Assembly: GCA_020634155.1 (NCBI GenBank)
Contig: JACKCI010000002.1
Coordinates: 992,001 to 1,056,000, forward strand
Reading direction: 5' to 3'
DNA from: Anaerolineales bacterium
GTDB lineage: Bacteria; Chloroflexota; Anaerolineae; Aggregatilineales; J027
Length of the DNA: 64,000 bases
Shown here: positions 6,370 through 15,198 of the stretch, piece by piece
Layout of the letters: every line of letters starts with the position of its first letter
Numbering within the stretch: the stretch's first letter is position 1
Made by a program: the position numbers and the translations under genes
Notes under the pieces: model-generated
Told to the model about the DNA's origin: nothing
The model's database searches: none
What the model saw: only the letters and a program-made list of their open reading frames with translations

Positions 6370-7833
6370 ATGGACAATTTGCACAATCCGCGTTGGGTGC
6401 CGCTGAAACGCCTCTTTGTTATCGGGATGGCGCTGGTTTTCGGTTTCGTGGGCTTGGCGCTGGATTTGATGAATGACGGTCTGGTTGACCAATTGCTCTG
6501 GAATATCACAGGCGAGACCGACCCCTTTGAGCAACTCCTAGGAGGTGTGCAATATCTCGCCAATTACACTCGCCGCACCCCCGACCTAGGGCCAACCAAC
6601 GCTATTGAGCATAAGCCGGATAACCCCTTCGGCATCAATGCCTTTCTGGAGCTAGAGGCTGACCCTGCCAATCGTGAGCGCTCCATGCAACTGATTGCCG
6701 ACGCCGGCTTTGGTTGGTTGCGCCAGCAGTTCGCGTGGGAAGATATTGAGATTGCGGGCAAGGGCGTTTTTTGGGATAACCGCAATACCCTCCCCGAAGG
6801 CACCCGCGAACACGGGGACGTTGGCGTTCATGAGTATTTGAGTTGGGACAAATACGACCAGATTGTGCGCCTTGCCAACCAGTACGACGTCAATTTGTTG
6901 GCGCGGATTAGTGGCCCTACGCCGCGCTGGGCTTTAGCGTCCGACACGACCAATACCCATAGCCCGCCTGTTGATACTCAAGATTTTGTCGATTACGCGG
7001 TAGCAGTGGCAACCCGCTATAAGGGCCGCATCACCAATTATCAAATCTGGAATGAGCCGAATCTCTATCCTGAATGGGGCGACCAACTGATTGACCCGGT
7101 GGCCTATGCCGACTTGCTCTGTCGCACCCATGACGCCCTTAAAGCAATTGACCCCAACATCGTCATCCATACAGGCGCGATTGGCCCCACCATCGACCTA
7201 TCGGGCCATAATGCCTATGACCTGCTCTATCTGCAAAAGCTATATGATGCCGGAGCAGGGCGCTGCTTTGATGTCCTGAGCGCTCAAGGCTATGGCCTCT
7301 TTACTGGCCCGACCGACCGCCGAATGCGTCCCTATACCGTCAACTTCGCTCGTCATCAGTGGTTGCGCGATGTCATGGTTGCCAATGGGGATGAGAACAA
7401 GCCTATTTGGATTAGTGAGGCGGGCTGGAATCCGGTGCCGAATGACCCGACCATTATCGGCTATGATACCTATGGGCAGGTGACGATGGAGCAGGCCGCT
7501 GACTGGGTGCCATTGGCCTATGAACGCGCTTTGACCGAATGGCCCTATATCGGTGTGATAAACTATTGGTTCCTCAAGCGCCCCCATGACCTAGAACGCG
7601 GGCAGGCCTACTACTATTTCCGCTTGGTGGAGCCGACATGGGAACCGACCCCCATCTATGACAGCTTCAAGACCTATATCCGTGCGGGCGATTGGCAGAC
7701 TCTCACGCCCGATGATAGTTGGGAGAGCCGCGCCCGTCGTTTGGTGCCGAATGTGTTGGTCAGCGGATTGGCGCTGTTGATGATGGGCTACGTCTTCGGA
7801 ATAGCCATCCTCAAGCGCGTGGGGTTGTGGTAA
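6370..7833 (+). CDS. Membrane-anchored clan GH-A glycosidase-like protein (NEPN family member 1)
   Basis: This 487-residue protein has an N-terminal membrane segment (about residues 14-31), an extracytoplasmic TIM-barrel-like domain and a C-terminal membrane segment ('VLVSGLALLMMGYVFGIAIL'). Glu229 in 'IWNEPNLYPEW' fits the acid/base and Glu350 in 'WISEAGW' the nucleophile of clan GH-A retaining glycosidases (GH5/GH39-like). The spacing of 121 residues is normal for the fold. Substrate unknown. The upstream frame is open to 6289, but ATG 6370 fits the membrane segment and follows GAGG. The next gene, a glycosyltransferase, starts two bases after the stop, so surface glycan handling is the likely setting. 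Four paralogues lie further along the window. Confidence 0.8.
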   Translation: MDNLHNPRWVPLKRLFVIGMALVFGFVGLALDLMNDGLVDQLLWNITGETDPFEQLLGGVQYLANYTRRTPDLGPTNAIEHKPDNPFGINAFLELEADPANRERSMQLIADAGFGWLRQQFAWEDIEIAGKGVFWDNRNTLPEGTREHGDVGVHEYLSWDKYDQIVRLANQYDVNLLARISGPTPRWALASDTTNTHSPPVDTQDFVDYAVAVATRYKGRITNYQIWNEPNLYPEWGDQLIDPVAYADLLCRTHDALKAIDPNIVIHTGAIGPTIDLSGHNAYDLLYLQKLYDAGAGRCFDVLSAQGYGLFTGPTDRRMRPYTVNFARHQWLRDVMVANGDENKPIWISEAGWNPVPNDPTIIGYDTYGQVTMEQAADWVPLAYERALTEWPYIGVINYWFLKRPHDLERGQAYYYFRLVEPTWEPTPIYDSFKTYIRAGDWQTLTPDDSWESRARRLVPNVLVSGLALLMMGYVFGIAILKRVGLW

Positions 7834-7835
7834 TC

Positions 7836-9635
7836 ATGCGCCGTGTGATTTGGGTCGGGTGCCTCATTCTGCTACTGGCGGCAGGGCTGCGCTGGAGTGG
7901 CCTTGATTCGCGCTCATTATGGCATGATGAGGGCAATAGCTTGCGCCTTGCCGAGCGCTCCATATCTGATTTGATTGAAGCTACCAGCCACGACATCCAC
8001 CCGCCCGGCTACTATCTGATACTCAAAGCATGGATAACGCTCGTTGGCACCTCGGAACTTGGCCTACGCTCCCTATCGGCCTATTGGGGCATTCTGGCGG
8101 TGGCGGCTACTTGGGGTGTCGGACGGCGCTTATATGACTGGCAAGCGGGGGCAGTGGCGGCCCTACTGGTGGCGCTCAACCCCTTTGTGGTCTATTACAG
8201 CCAAGAAGCCCGCATGTATGCCCAACTCGGCGCGGTCAGTATTTTGAGCCTGTGGGTGTTGCTGCATTGGCTGGATAGCCGTCAACATGGCTGGGGTATT
8301 GCCTTACTGGTGCTGAATACCCTCGGTCTGTATACTCACTACACCTATCCGCTGACAATGCTGACCCAAGGTGCTTATTTCCTATGGCGTTGGCGTGACT
8401 CGCGGTGGGGTCTATGGCCCTATGCCCTCGCCAATGTCACCACCATTGCCCTCTTTTTGCCTTGGCTCCCGACTGCCTATCGTCATATCACCACATGGCC
8501 CACCACAGGCGATGCCACGCCCACCCTTGAGCGCCTTGAACGCATGGTGGCTTTGTTGACCTTGGGCCATTCGGAGTGGTCACTCGTGGCCTATGGGATG
8601 GGAGCCGTGCTGCTGATTGGCCTATTTCGCCCACCCGTGCGCCATATCGGGTTGCCTGCGCTGCTTTGTGGCCTCAGTGTGGGGAGCTTGCTGCTGTCGG
8701 GGGCCTATCGAGAGACCAACCTCAAATTCCTGCTACCTGCTCAAAGCGCGGCGGCCCTATTGCTTGGATGGGGCGCGGTCAATCTCCAGTGGCGGCGCAT
8801 ACCCTTTGGCGTGATGGCGGCGGGTGTGCTGGCGATTGGCGCGGTTATGAGTGGGGCGGGTATTGTCCATGGCGATTATCGCGGTATTGTAGCGGCTATT
8901 CATCCCCGCCAAGGTGATGCCATCATCCTGAATGCACCGAATCAGCAAGAGGTCTTCAGCTATTACTATCACGGCACAGCTCCCGTTTTTCCGCTGCCGA
9001 TTGGCTTGGGTGGAGATGACCCCGCCACGGCTGCCGCTACCCGCGAGATTATTGCCAACTACCAGCGCATCTACTTGGTGCTATGGGGCCAGCAAGAACG
9101 CGACCCCAACGGCGTGGTGCAGGCCACCTTGGATAACGAGGCCTTTGTGGTGGGGCGGCGCTGGTATGGCGATGTCGAACTGGTGCAATACGCGGTCTTG
9201 GCTCCCCCACCCACTGAACCGACCCACCTACTTAATATGGCCTTTGGTGAGCATATCACCCTCGTGGGGTATGCCTTGTCGGGGGATAGTTTTAGCGCGG
9301 GCCAAGGTGATGCGCTCGGTGTGACGCTTTTCTGGTCAACTGCCGCGCCCCTCGACCAGCGCTATAAAATCTCAGTGCAACTCTTGACACCCCAAGGCAC
9401 CCTTGCTGACCAACACGACAGTGAACCGCGCAACGGTCAAGCGCCCACCCCAACATGGCAGGTCGGGCAGACGGTCATTGATAATCACGGTTTGGCCTTG
9501 GATGACAGCCTCGGTGCGGGGGAGTATCGCTTGGTGGTAGTGGTTTATGGTGCCGAGTCGCCTTATACCCGTTTGCTGCCTGCCAATGGCGACCCCAACG
9601 CGGTCTTGACCCTCGGCACCATTACCCTGCACTAG
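7836..9635 (+). CDS. GT39/PMT_2-type membrane glycosyltransferase with C-terminal beta domain
   Basis: This 599-residue protein has an N-terminal GT-C fold of roughly eleven membrane segments and a soluble C-terminal domain. The first extracytoplasmic loop carries 'LWHDEGNSLRL' and 'SHDIHPPGYYLI', and later 'YYSQEARMYAQ'; these are hallmarks of the PMT_2 family, whose members move sugars from polyprenyl-phosphate carriers onto lipids or proteins outside the membrane. The C-terminal part (about 470-599, with 'LVGYALSGDSFSAGQGD' and 'GEYRLVVVVYG') looks like a beta sandwich, and the glycosyltransferase at 20302 has a similar tail. ATG 7836 lies two bases after the preceding stop. Donor and acceptor cannot be inferred. 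Confidence 0.83.
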   Translation: MRRVIWVGCLILLLAAGLRWSGLDSRSLWHDEGNSLRLAERSISDLIEATSHDIHPPGYYLILKAWITLVGTSELGLRSLSAYWGILAVAATWGVGRRLYDWQAGAVAALLVALNPFVVYYSQEARMYAQLGAVSILSLWVLLHWLDSRQHGWGIALLVLNTLGLYTHYTYPLTMLTQGAYFLWRWRDSRWGLWPYALANVTTIALFLPWLPTAYRHITTWPTTGDATPTLERLERMVALLTLGHSEWSLVAYGMGAVLLIGLFRPPVRHIGLPALLCGLSVGSLLLSGAYRETNLKFLLPAQSAAALLLGWGAVNLQWRRIPFGVMAAGVLAIGAVMSGAGIVHGDYRGIVAAIHPRQGDAIILNAPNQQEVFSYYYHGTAPVFPLPIGLGGDDPATAAATREIIANYQRIYLVLWGQQERDPNGVVQATLDNEAFVVGRRWYGDVELVQYAVLAPPPTEPTHLLNMAFGEHITLVGYALSGDSFSAGQGDALGVTLFWSTAAPLDQRYKISVQLLTPQGTLADQHDSEPRNGQAPTPTWQVGQTVIDNHGLALDDSLGAGEYRLVVVVYGAESPYTRLLPANGDPNAVLTLGTITLH

Positions 9636-9637
9636 CC

Positions 9638-10051
9638 CTATTCGATGGTAAATTCGAGAGTTTTATCTTTCTTGCCGTTAAGTGAAATCTCGACCTTGTA
9701 TTTGCCAGTGGTGAGACCGACGGTGTTGGTATCTAGTGAGAACCACACACTTCCGCTACCTGTTTCAACGGATACAGGCTCATCGTTAATCTGGGTGTTG
9801 GGTTCAACGCCCTCTACATCGACCATATACCACGTCGCCTCGACCTTGGTATCGCTGGGGGCATTATCCAAATCCATCACGGCGTATATGGTGTCACCAA
9901 GGGCGAAGGTGGTTTGCTTGTTGTTGCCGTCTTCATCGGTGGCAAGACGGGCGTCGTTGATTTTGGCGGTGCTAAAATTGAAGCTACAGGCCATTGCCGA
10001 GAGTACCAACATGCTAATAATAAATGCGATCCAACGTAAAGATTTGAACAT
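9638..10051 (-). CDS. Putative lipoprotein with a single beta domain
   Basis: This 137-residue protein begins with a lipoprotein-like signal: basic 'MFKSLRW', a hydrophobic core 'IAFIISMLVLSAM', and Cys22 in 'SAMAC'. The lipobox is imperfect at -3. The mature part alternates polar and hydrophobic residues ('KVEATWYMVDVEG', 'GKYKVEISLNGK'), suggesting a small Ig-like or beta-sandwich domain on the outer face of the membrane. It converges on the glycosyltransferase with a two-base gap and is divergent from the amidohydrolase. No specific function recognised. Confidence 0.7.
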   Translation of the reverse strand: MFKSLRWIAFIISMLVLSAMACSFNFSTAKINDARLATDEDGNNKQTTFALGDTIYAVMDLDNAPSDTKVEATWYMVDVEGVEPNTQINDEPVSVETGSGSVWFSLDTNTVGLTTGKYKVEISLNGKKDKTLEFTIE

Positions 10052-10108
10052 CAGGTTATCCTCATTTCGTCTGTATTTGATGTTGAGTTATTATAGTGAA
10101 CTTCTGCG

Positions 10109-11260
10109 ATGCTTGCAGCCTTAACCCATGCCCTCCAAGTCACCGTCAGCGGTCTAATGGAAAGACGCTTGGTGTACCGCGTCGGTTCCCAGATTGTGCC
10201 GCATACCTCGCCCGCCCATCGGGAGATTGACCTGAGCGGCTATGCCCTCTATGCGGGTCTGATTAACGCCCATGACCACCTCGAACTCAACCATTACCCG
10301 CGCACCAAGTTTCGTGAAGTCTACACCAATGCCCACCAGTGGGGCGAAGATGTATCTAGTCATTTGCACGAGTCGCCCTACCGCGAGGGTCAAGCCTATC
10401 CGTTGTGGGAGCGCTGCTGGATTGGCGGCCTCAAAAATCTGCTCAGTGGCGTGACCACCGTCGCCCATCACAACCCCCTGCATCGTCCCTTGCAAGCGCG
10501 GTGGTTTCCCGTGCGGGTGGTGCAACGCTACGGCTGGTCACATTCCCTGCATTTTGAGACCCCCACCGCCATCCAACGCAGCTATCAGCGCACGCCACCC
10601 ACTGCCCCTTGGCTGATTCATCTAGCCGAAGGCACCGACACTATCGCTGTTGCTGAATTGGGTCAACTTGGGCAACTTGGCGCATTGGGGAGCAATACCG
10701 TGTTGATTCATGGGGTGGGCATAACTAACCCCCAACCAGCTATTGAGCGCGGGGTGGGGCTGGTGTGGTGCCCATCAACTAACCACGATCTGCTAGGGCA
10801 GACCGCACAAGTGGGGGCATGGAGCGCGGCGGGTCAACTGGCCTTGGGTAGCGACTCGCGCCTGACCGCTGATGGGGATTTGCTGGATGAGCTACGGGCG
10901 GCCTATGCCACCGGACAGGTTGATGCCCCTACTTTGCTACAACTGGTGACAACCAACCCCGCCCGCTTGTTGAGGTTATCGAAGGTGGGGGATTTGCAGG
11001 TAGGTTATCATGCTGATTTTATCGCGCTGCCCCGCCAAGCTGACCCCTATCGAGCCTTGATTGAAGCACGGCGGGCCGATATTGCCTTGGTGGTCAAGGG
11101 CGGGCGGGTGATGTTTGGCGACCCCGACCTTGTGCGCCAGTTTAGCGGACGCTTTGTGGAGGCTGAACTGGATGGACGCCCTAAGCTAATCAATGTGGGC
11201 TTGGCGGCACGGCTACAGCGTTCATCTTTGCAGGAGACGGGCCTAATCTTGGGGGCATAG
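10109..11260 (+). CDS. Amidohydrolase-superfamily protein (chlorohydrolase/deaminase-like)
   Basis: This 383-residue cytosolic metal-dependent hydrolase has the amidohydrolase hallmarks: His55-x-His57 in 'LINAHDHLE', His171 in 'HLAEG', His201 in 'LIHGVG' and Asp249 in 'LALGSDSR'. The C-terminal composite domain is intact ('VGYHADFIALP', 'VVKGGRVMFG'). The order resembles the aminohydrolase branch of guanine deaminase and S-adenosylhomocysteine deaminase, but the substrate is not identifiable and the sequence is diverged. The ATG at 10109 has no strong ribosome-binding site. The last 18 bases overlap the convergent nitroreductase gene. Confidence 0.8.
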   Translation: MLAALTHALQVTVSGLMERRLVYRVGSQIVPHTSPAHREIDLSGYALYAGLINAHDHLELNHYPRTKFREVYTNAHQWGEDVSSHLHESPYREGQAYPLWERCWIGGLKNLLSGVTTVAHHNPLHRPLQARWFPVRVVQRYGWSHSLHFETPTAIQRSYQRTPPTAPWLIHLAEGTDTIAVAELGQLGQLGALGSNTVLIHGVGITNPQPAIERGVGLVWCPSTNHDLLGQTAQVGAWSAAGQLALGSDSRLTADGDLLDELRAAYATGQVDAPTLLQLVTTNPARLLRLSKVGDLQVGYHADFIALPRQADPYRALIEARRADIALVVKGGRVMFGDPDLVRQFSGRFVEAELDGRPKLINVGLAARLQRSSLQETGLILGA

Positions 11261-11557
11261 CTCCACAATCAAGCCCTCGCTCCAGTTGTATTTGGTATCC
11301 ATCAACGCGCACACGCTTTCGCAAAGTTCAGGCTCGGCGTCGGGGTTAAGTATCCGTCCGGTGCCTGCAAAGTGGCGCTCCCCGACCCGCACCTGCACGG
11401 CAGGATTGTGGCGGATATTCTGTACCCAATGCGAGCGCTCTAGCATTTCCGAGACCAGATAATAGCACCCGCCATGCTCCACATACCAAATCTCAATCTC
11501 ATGCGGGTTGCTTGATTTCCAGCCAGTGGTGGTTAAGTAGAGATATTGGGCTGCCAT
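11243..11557 (-). CDS. Deazaflavin (F420)-dependent nitroreductase-family protein
   Basis: This 104-residue protein belongs to the split-barrel DUF385/DDN family, whose members bind F420 or related flavins. 'YLYLTTTGWKSSNPHEIE' matches the family opening with its Thr-Gly-Lys/Arg-Ser cofactor loop, and 'WVQNIRHNPAVQVRVG' matches the conserved central block. It is slightly short for the family. The frame is open to 11587, but ATG 11557 has GGAG seven bases upstream and gives the expected N-terminus. It overlaps the methyltransferase gene by 25 bases and is the last gene of the rimO operon. F420 use by this organism is an inference from this one gene. Confidence 0.82.
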   Translation of the reverse strand: MAAQYLYLTTTGWKSSNPHEIEIWYVEHGGCYYLVSEMLERSHWVQNIRHNPAVQVRVGERHFAGTGRILNPDAEPELCESVCALMDTKYNWSEGLIVELCPQD

Positions 11558-12324
11558 GTCAACTCCATCCAATAATGATCGGCCCATGTACGGAACGGCC
11601 AGCGTGCTGCCCAGCGCTGTTCGAAGGCCATCAATCGCCGCGCCAAACGGGGCCGCTTTTCGATGACACCAAAACTATCGCTAGGGGGCAAGAACACGCC
11701 TAGCCCTAGTATAGCCGTTTGCTGAAAATAGGGTGCAAGGGCCGAGGCCAATTGACGCGGGGAGGGATAATATACGGGGAAGGTGGCACCATCGGGCAGG
11801 GTGGCAGTGGTGTGGCGTTTCCAGCGGCGGGTGGCGGTCTTAAAGTCGAGATGTACCCCATGCCAAAGCGTCTCCCATAAGCAGAAGGGCGACATTACGC
11901 CAAAGCCAAGGCGGGCTTGAGGTGTGAGGCGCGGATGCAGGAAGCGTGCCAAGCCTGCCCAATCGCGGGTGCAATTGAGGGGGCCAAAATTGCTGTAGAC
12001 CCCATCGAATTGATACGCAAACTCAGCGGGCAGGGCGTTTAGGTCAAGTAAGGCCGTTTCCACTTCGACCCCTGCGGCGTGGGCCTTGGCTTGGGTCTGC
12101 TCCAACATGACCGGACTGGCATCGGTCGCCAGCACCCGCACGCCCTGTTGGGCAAGCCACACCGCATCTTCACCTGTGCCACACCCCAACTCTAAAACAA
12201 AACTACCCGACGGAAAGAGTCGGGTCAGTCGTTCCCACACCCGACCTCGGAGCCAGCGTCCAAGGTCGGTGTGGGTAAAGTCATGGTCGTAGGTCGTCGC
12301 GGCGTGGTCGAAGCTACTCGGCAT
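11533..12324 (-). CDS. Class I SAM-dependent methyltransferase
   Basis: This 263-residue cytosolic methyltransferase has the SAM-binding Rossmann motif I 'FVLELGCGTGEDAVWLA', an acidic residue at the end of beta-2 in 'VLATDASPVML', and a motif IV-like 'FDGVYSNFGPLN'. The acceptor cannot be told. The frame is open to 12378, but ATG 12324 gives the natural N-terminus 'MPSSFDHAATTYDHDFTHT', common in small-molecule methyltransferases. It overlaps the cyclophilin stop by 11 bases, suggesting translational coupling, and is followed by the overlapping nitroreductase gene. Confidence 0.85.
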   Translation of the reverse strand: MPSSFDHAATTYDHDFTHTDLGRWLRGRVWERLTRLFPSGSFVLELGCGTGEDAVWLAQQGVRVLATDASPVMLEQTQAKAHAAGVEVETALLDLNALPAEFAYQFDGVYSNFGPLNCTRDWAGLARFLHPRLTPQARLGFGVMSPFCLWETLWHGVHLDFKTATRRWKRHTTATLPDGATFPVYYPSPRQLASALAPYFQQTAILGLGVFLPPSDSFGVIEKRPRLARRLMAFEQRWAARWPFRTWADHYWMELTWQPNIST

Positions 12325-13591
12325 ACAGGCTATTGACGATGATGCTATCGAGAGGCCCAGCCAAGGCATAGCCCACATTTTGCAGAACCACGGGGATAAC
12401 TTGGTCGCTGGGAATCACGCCGTCCAAAATCACGATGTCGATGGTCAGGGTAAAGCGCTCCTCATTCCACAGCACCACATAGCGGGTCGCGGGGGCATCA
12501 CAGATGTCGCTGTTTGCGGCTTCATAGATAAGTCCTTCGGGGTAGCCTGCAAGAGCAAATTCTTCCGCCGCACCCGCCATGGCCGTGAAGCCATTGGCGG
12601 TCAAGAAGGTATCCAGTGCCTCATCTGCTAAGAAGCCCGCTGCGTTATCAGCATTGCCCCAATCGGTCAATGAGAAGCCAATGCCCTGCAAGGCGGGGTT
12701 TTCGGCACATTGAGCCGCTGCCCAGAAGCCACCTGCATCAAAGAGGAAGCCATGAGTCTCATACAGGCCTTGGAGGGTTTCAGTAGCAGCCCCATCAAAA
12801 TCAGCGATGGCGCTTTCGACATCAGTATAGGCATAGCCATCCACTTGTTGCAGGCTGTCATCACCTTCAAAGAAAGATTCAACAGTGGCTTGGATGTCTT
12901 CGGCGCTAGGGACGGCCTCAGCTTCAAAGGTGCTGGCGACACTGCTGGGGTCGGTGATAATGAGGATGGTGTTGAGGGCATCCCCTTCGCCCGTGCCTTC
13001 AACCTCAGTTAGGCTGTCAATCACGTCTTGGCCTTCCAGCACTTTGCCGAAGACAGTATGAGCGCCATGGAGCCAAGTGGTGGCGGCGCGAGTCAAAAAG
13101 AATTGGCTGCCGTTGGTGCCGGGGCCAGCATTCGCCATCGCCAACCAGCCTTCGCTGTACATACCAAGGAAGGGGCGAACCTCATCCTCGAATTGATAGC
13201 CGGGGCCGCCAGTGCCTGCGGGGTTGCCCACTGGGTCGCCACCTTGGGCCATAAAGTCAACAATCACGCGATGGAAGATTGAATTGTTATAAAAGCCGTT
13301 TTCGGCAAGGAAGACGAAATTGTTAACGGTGGTGGGGGTGTATTGCTCGAATAGGTCAACATAGACGGCCCCCTTTTCGGTGCAGAAAATGGCGCGGTAA
13401 TCGATACCTTCTTCAAGGACTTGCTCGGCTCCGCTAAATTGGCGGGTTTCAGGTTCCACAATGTTGTCTTGAGCGGCTTCACAGAGTTGGTTGGGCGTCT
13501 GAGCGCCATCTTGGGCGGCGCTCGGCCAGACCATGACCAAGGAAGCGACCACCATCACGAGCAAGGCCAAACGGATTTTAGGACTGAACAT
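12314..13591 (-). CDS. Secreted cyclophilin-type peptidyl-prolyl isomerase with large C-terminal domain
   Basis: This 425-residue exported protein has a signal peptide (about residues 1-26, ending 'WPSAAQ'), a cyclophilin domain (about 60-210) and an unassigned acidic C-terminal region (about 220-425). Cyclophilin active-site residues are present: Arg in 'FHRVIVDFMAQGGDP', Phe in 'GSQFFLT' and Trp in 'TTWLHGAHTVFGKV'. It should catalyse proline isomerisation to help fold exported proteins. The C-terminal half contains paired cysteines ('QCAENP', 'DICDAP') and no family I recognise. It is the second gene of the rimO operon, 30 bases after rimO. Confidence 0.86.
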   Translation of the reverse strand: MFSPKIRLALLVMVVASLVMVWPSAAQDGAQTPNQLCEAAQDNIVEPETRQFSGAEQVLEEGIDYRAIFCTEKGAVYVDLFEQYTPTTVNNFVFLAENGFYNNSIFHRVIVDFMAQGGDPVGNPAGTGGPGYQFEDEVRPFLGMYSEGWLAMANAGPGTNGSQFFLTRAATTWLHGAHTVFGKVLEGQDVIDSLTEVEGTGEGDALNTILIITDPSSVASTFEAEAVPSAEDIQATVESFFEGDDSLQQVDGYAYTDVESAIADFDGAATETLQGLYETHGFLFDAGGFWAAAQCAENPALQGIGFSLTDWGNADNAAGFLADEALDTFLTANGFTAMAGAAEEFALAGYPEGLIYEAANSDICDAPATRYVVLWNEERFTLTIDIVILDGVIPSDQVIPVVLQNVGYALAGPLDSIIVNSLYAE

Positions 13592-13621
13592 GGATACTCC
13601 TTATGGATTGGTAAAGGTTGC

Positions 13622-15040
13622 TTACAAATCACCCGCGCCAAAAATCTGACCGGGCTGGATAATCGTCGGGGGGTTGAGGTCGATGGTGCCGACCAAGTCA
13701 TAGAGCATGGCGTCGGTAATGCGGACAGGCACCACTTCATGCACGGGAGCCTCGCCCATGACCATCACATAGCCGTCAATCTCTGGGGCGTCCCGATAGG
13801 AACGACCAAGGGAAATACTCTCGCCTGTCAATTCGCCATCCTCATCTTCAAGTTGGGCATGCCCTTCAATCAACACATCCATGACGCGCCCAACCTGTAC
13901 TTGATTACGTTGGAGGCTGATGTCTTGCTGGACTTCCATCAAATAATCGCGGCGTTCTTCTTTGGTGTCGTCATCAACTTGGTGGGGGAATTCAGCGCTG
14001 GGGGTGCCGACCTCATAGCTGTAGGTAAACACTCCTACACGGTCAAATTGAATATCGCGCACAAAATCGACCAAGGTTTCAAATTCTTCATCCGTTTCAC
14101 CGGGGTAGCCGACAATGAAGGTGGTGCGGATAGCAAGGTCGGGCATCGCTTTTCGCATTTTCTCCAAGGTGCCATAGACCCATTCCACATTAGCGGGGCG
14201 CTTCATCCGCAGTAGGGTTTGGCGGTGGGCGTGTTGCAAGGGGATGTCGAGGTAATTCACAATTTGCTTATGGCTTGCCATCGTTTCAATCAACTCATCG
14301 GTGACATAACCCGGATAGGCATACATAACTCGCAGCCAAGGCACATCTGGCACCGCTTTAACCAACTGGTTGAGTAGGTGGGCGAGGCCGTTCTTTAAGC
14401 CAAGGTCATAGCCATAATCGGTGCTGTCTTGAGCAATCAAGATAATCTCTTGCACGCCTTGGTCACGCAGCAACCGCGCTTCATTCACAATCAAATCGAC
14501 AGGGCGGCTGACGGCAGTTCCCTTAATGGCTGGAATGGCACAGAAGGCACACGGTCTCCGACACCCATCGGCAATTTTAAGATAAGCGCTGGCCCCTTGA
14601 ATACTCACTCGCGCCGCCCCATGTTCATCGTTGCCAACGGTTAGGGCCTCGGTGGGGATATGATACAGGGGTTCGGGGTGTTTACGGTCGCGGATGCGCT
14701 TGACCAACTCCATAATATCCATCCAGCGTCGTGTGCCGATAATCCCATCGAGACCGGATACCTCTTGGCTGAGGGTATCGCCATAGCGTTGGGAGAGGCA
14801 GCCCGCCGCAATCAGATATTGGTCAGGGCGTTTAAGGCTGGCGAGTTCTTGCAGAGTTTCGATGCTTTCAGTCTTGGCGGGGCCAATAAAGCCACAGGTA
14901 TTGACAATCAGTACCTCGGCTTTTTGCGGGTTGGTGACCGCCTTTAGCCCGCCTTGATTGAGGACTTGGGCGATCGACTCTGAATCGACTGTGTTCTTTG
15001 AACAACCCAAACTCAGGATGTAATAGGTGTTTTTTGGCAT
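13622..15040 (-). CDS. rimO: Ribosomal protein S12 methylthiotransferase RimO
   Basis: This 472-residue radical-SAM enzyme adds a methylthio group to a conserved aspartate of ribosomal protein S12. The N-terminal UPF0004 domain has 'LGCSKNTVDSE', 'VNTCGFIGPAK' and 'AAGCLSQRY', supplying the three Cys of the auxiliary cluster. The radical-SAM cluster is 'CRRPCAFCAIP'. A TRAM domain closes the protein (about 400-470, 'VGRVMDVLIEGHAQ'). The wording 'SLGCSKNTVDSE' and the sequence around the radical-SAM motif favour RimO over the tRNA enzyme MiaB. It is the first gene of a four-gene minus-strand operon. Confidence 0.94.
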   Translation of the reverse strand: MPKNTYYILSLGCSKNTVDSESIAQVLNQGGLKAVTNPQKAEVLIVNTCGFIGPAKTESIETLQELASLKRPDQYLIAAGCLSQRYGDTLSQEVSGLDGIIGTRRWMDIMELVKRIRDRKHPEPLYHIPTEALTVGNDEHGAARVSIQGASAYLKIADGCRRPCAFCAIPAIKGTAVSRPVDLIVNEARLLRDQGVQEIILIAQDSTDYGYDLGLKNGLAHLLNQLVKAVPDVPWLRVMYAYPGYVTDELIETMASHKQIVNYLDIPLQHAHRQTLLRMKRPANVEWVYGTLEKMRKAMPDLAIRTTFIVGYPGETDEEFETLVDFVRDIQFDRVGVFTYSYEVGTPSAEFPHQVDDDTKEERRDYLMEVQQDISLQRNQVQVGRVMDVLIEGHAQLEDEDGELTGESISLGRSYRDAPEIDGYVMVMGEAPVHEVVPVRITDAMLYDLVGTIDLNPPTIIQPGQIFGAGDL

Positions 15041-15124
15041 AGTTCCCTTTATGGTGGCTGAATTTGCCCGCCTATCATACCTGAAAAGCTACCCCACGTT
15101 CAACCGACTTTCACCTAAACGCCA

Positions 15125-15153
15125 TTGCAGCTTAGGCTGGCTCATGCTAAACT
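15125..15153 (+). promoter_or_regulatory. Possible promoter upstream of the SH3-glycosidase gene
   Basis: TTGCAG (15125-15130) and TAAACT (15148-15153) are 17 bases apart in the 158-base gap between the divergent rimO and glycosidase-like genes. The match to sigma-70 boxes is moderate. Pattern match only. Confidence 0.4.
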
Positions 15154-15198
15154 CCCCCGCAAAAACTAGGCAAACTTTAGACAAGGACATGCCCAAGG

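Noticed and set aside
13421..14215. Long plus-strand frame across rimO and the cyclophilin start
   Set aside because: It is antisense to two well-supported genes, has no family features and no ribosome-binding site.
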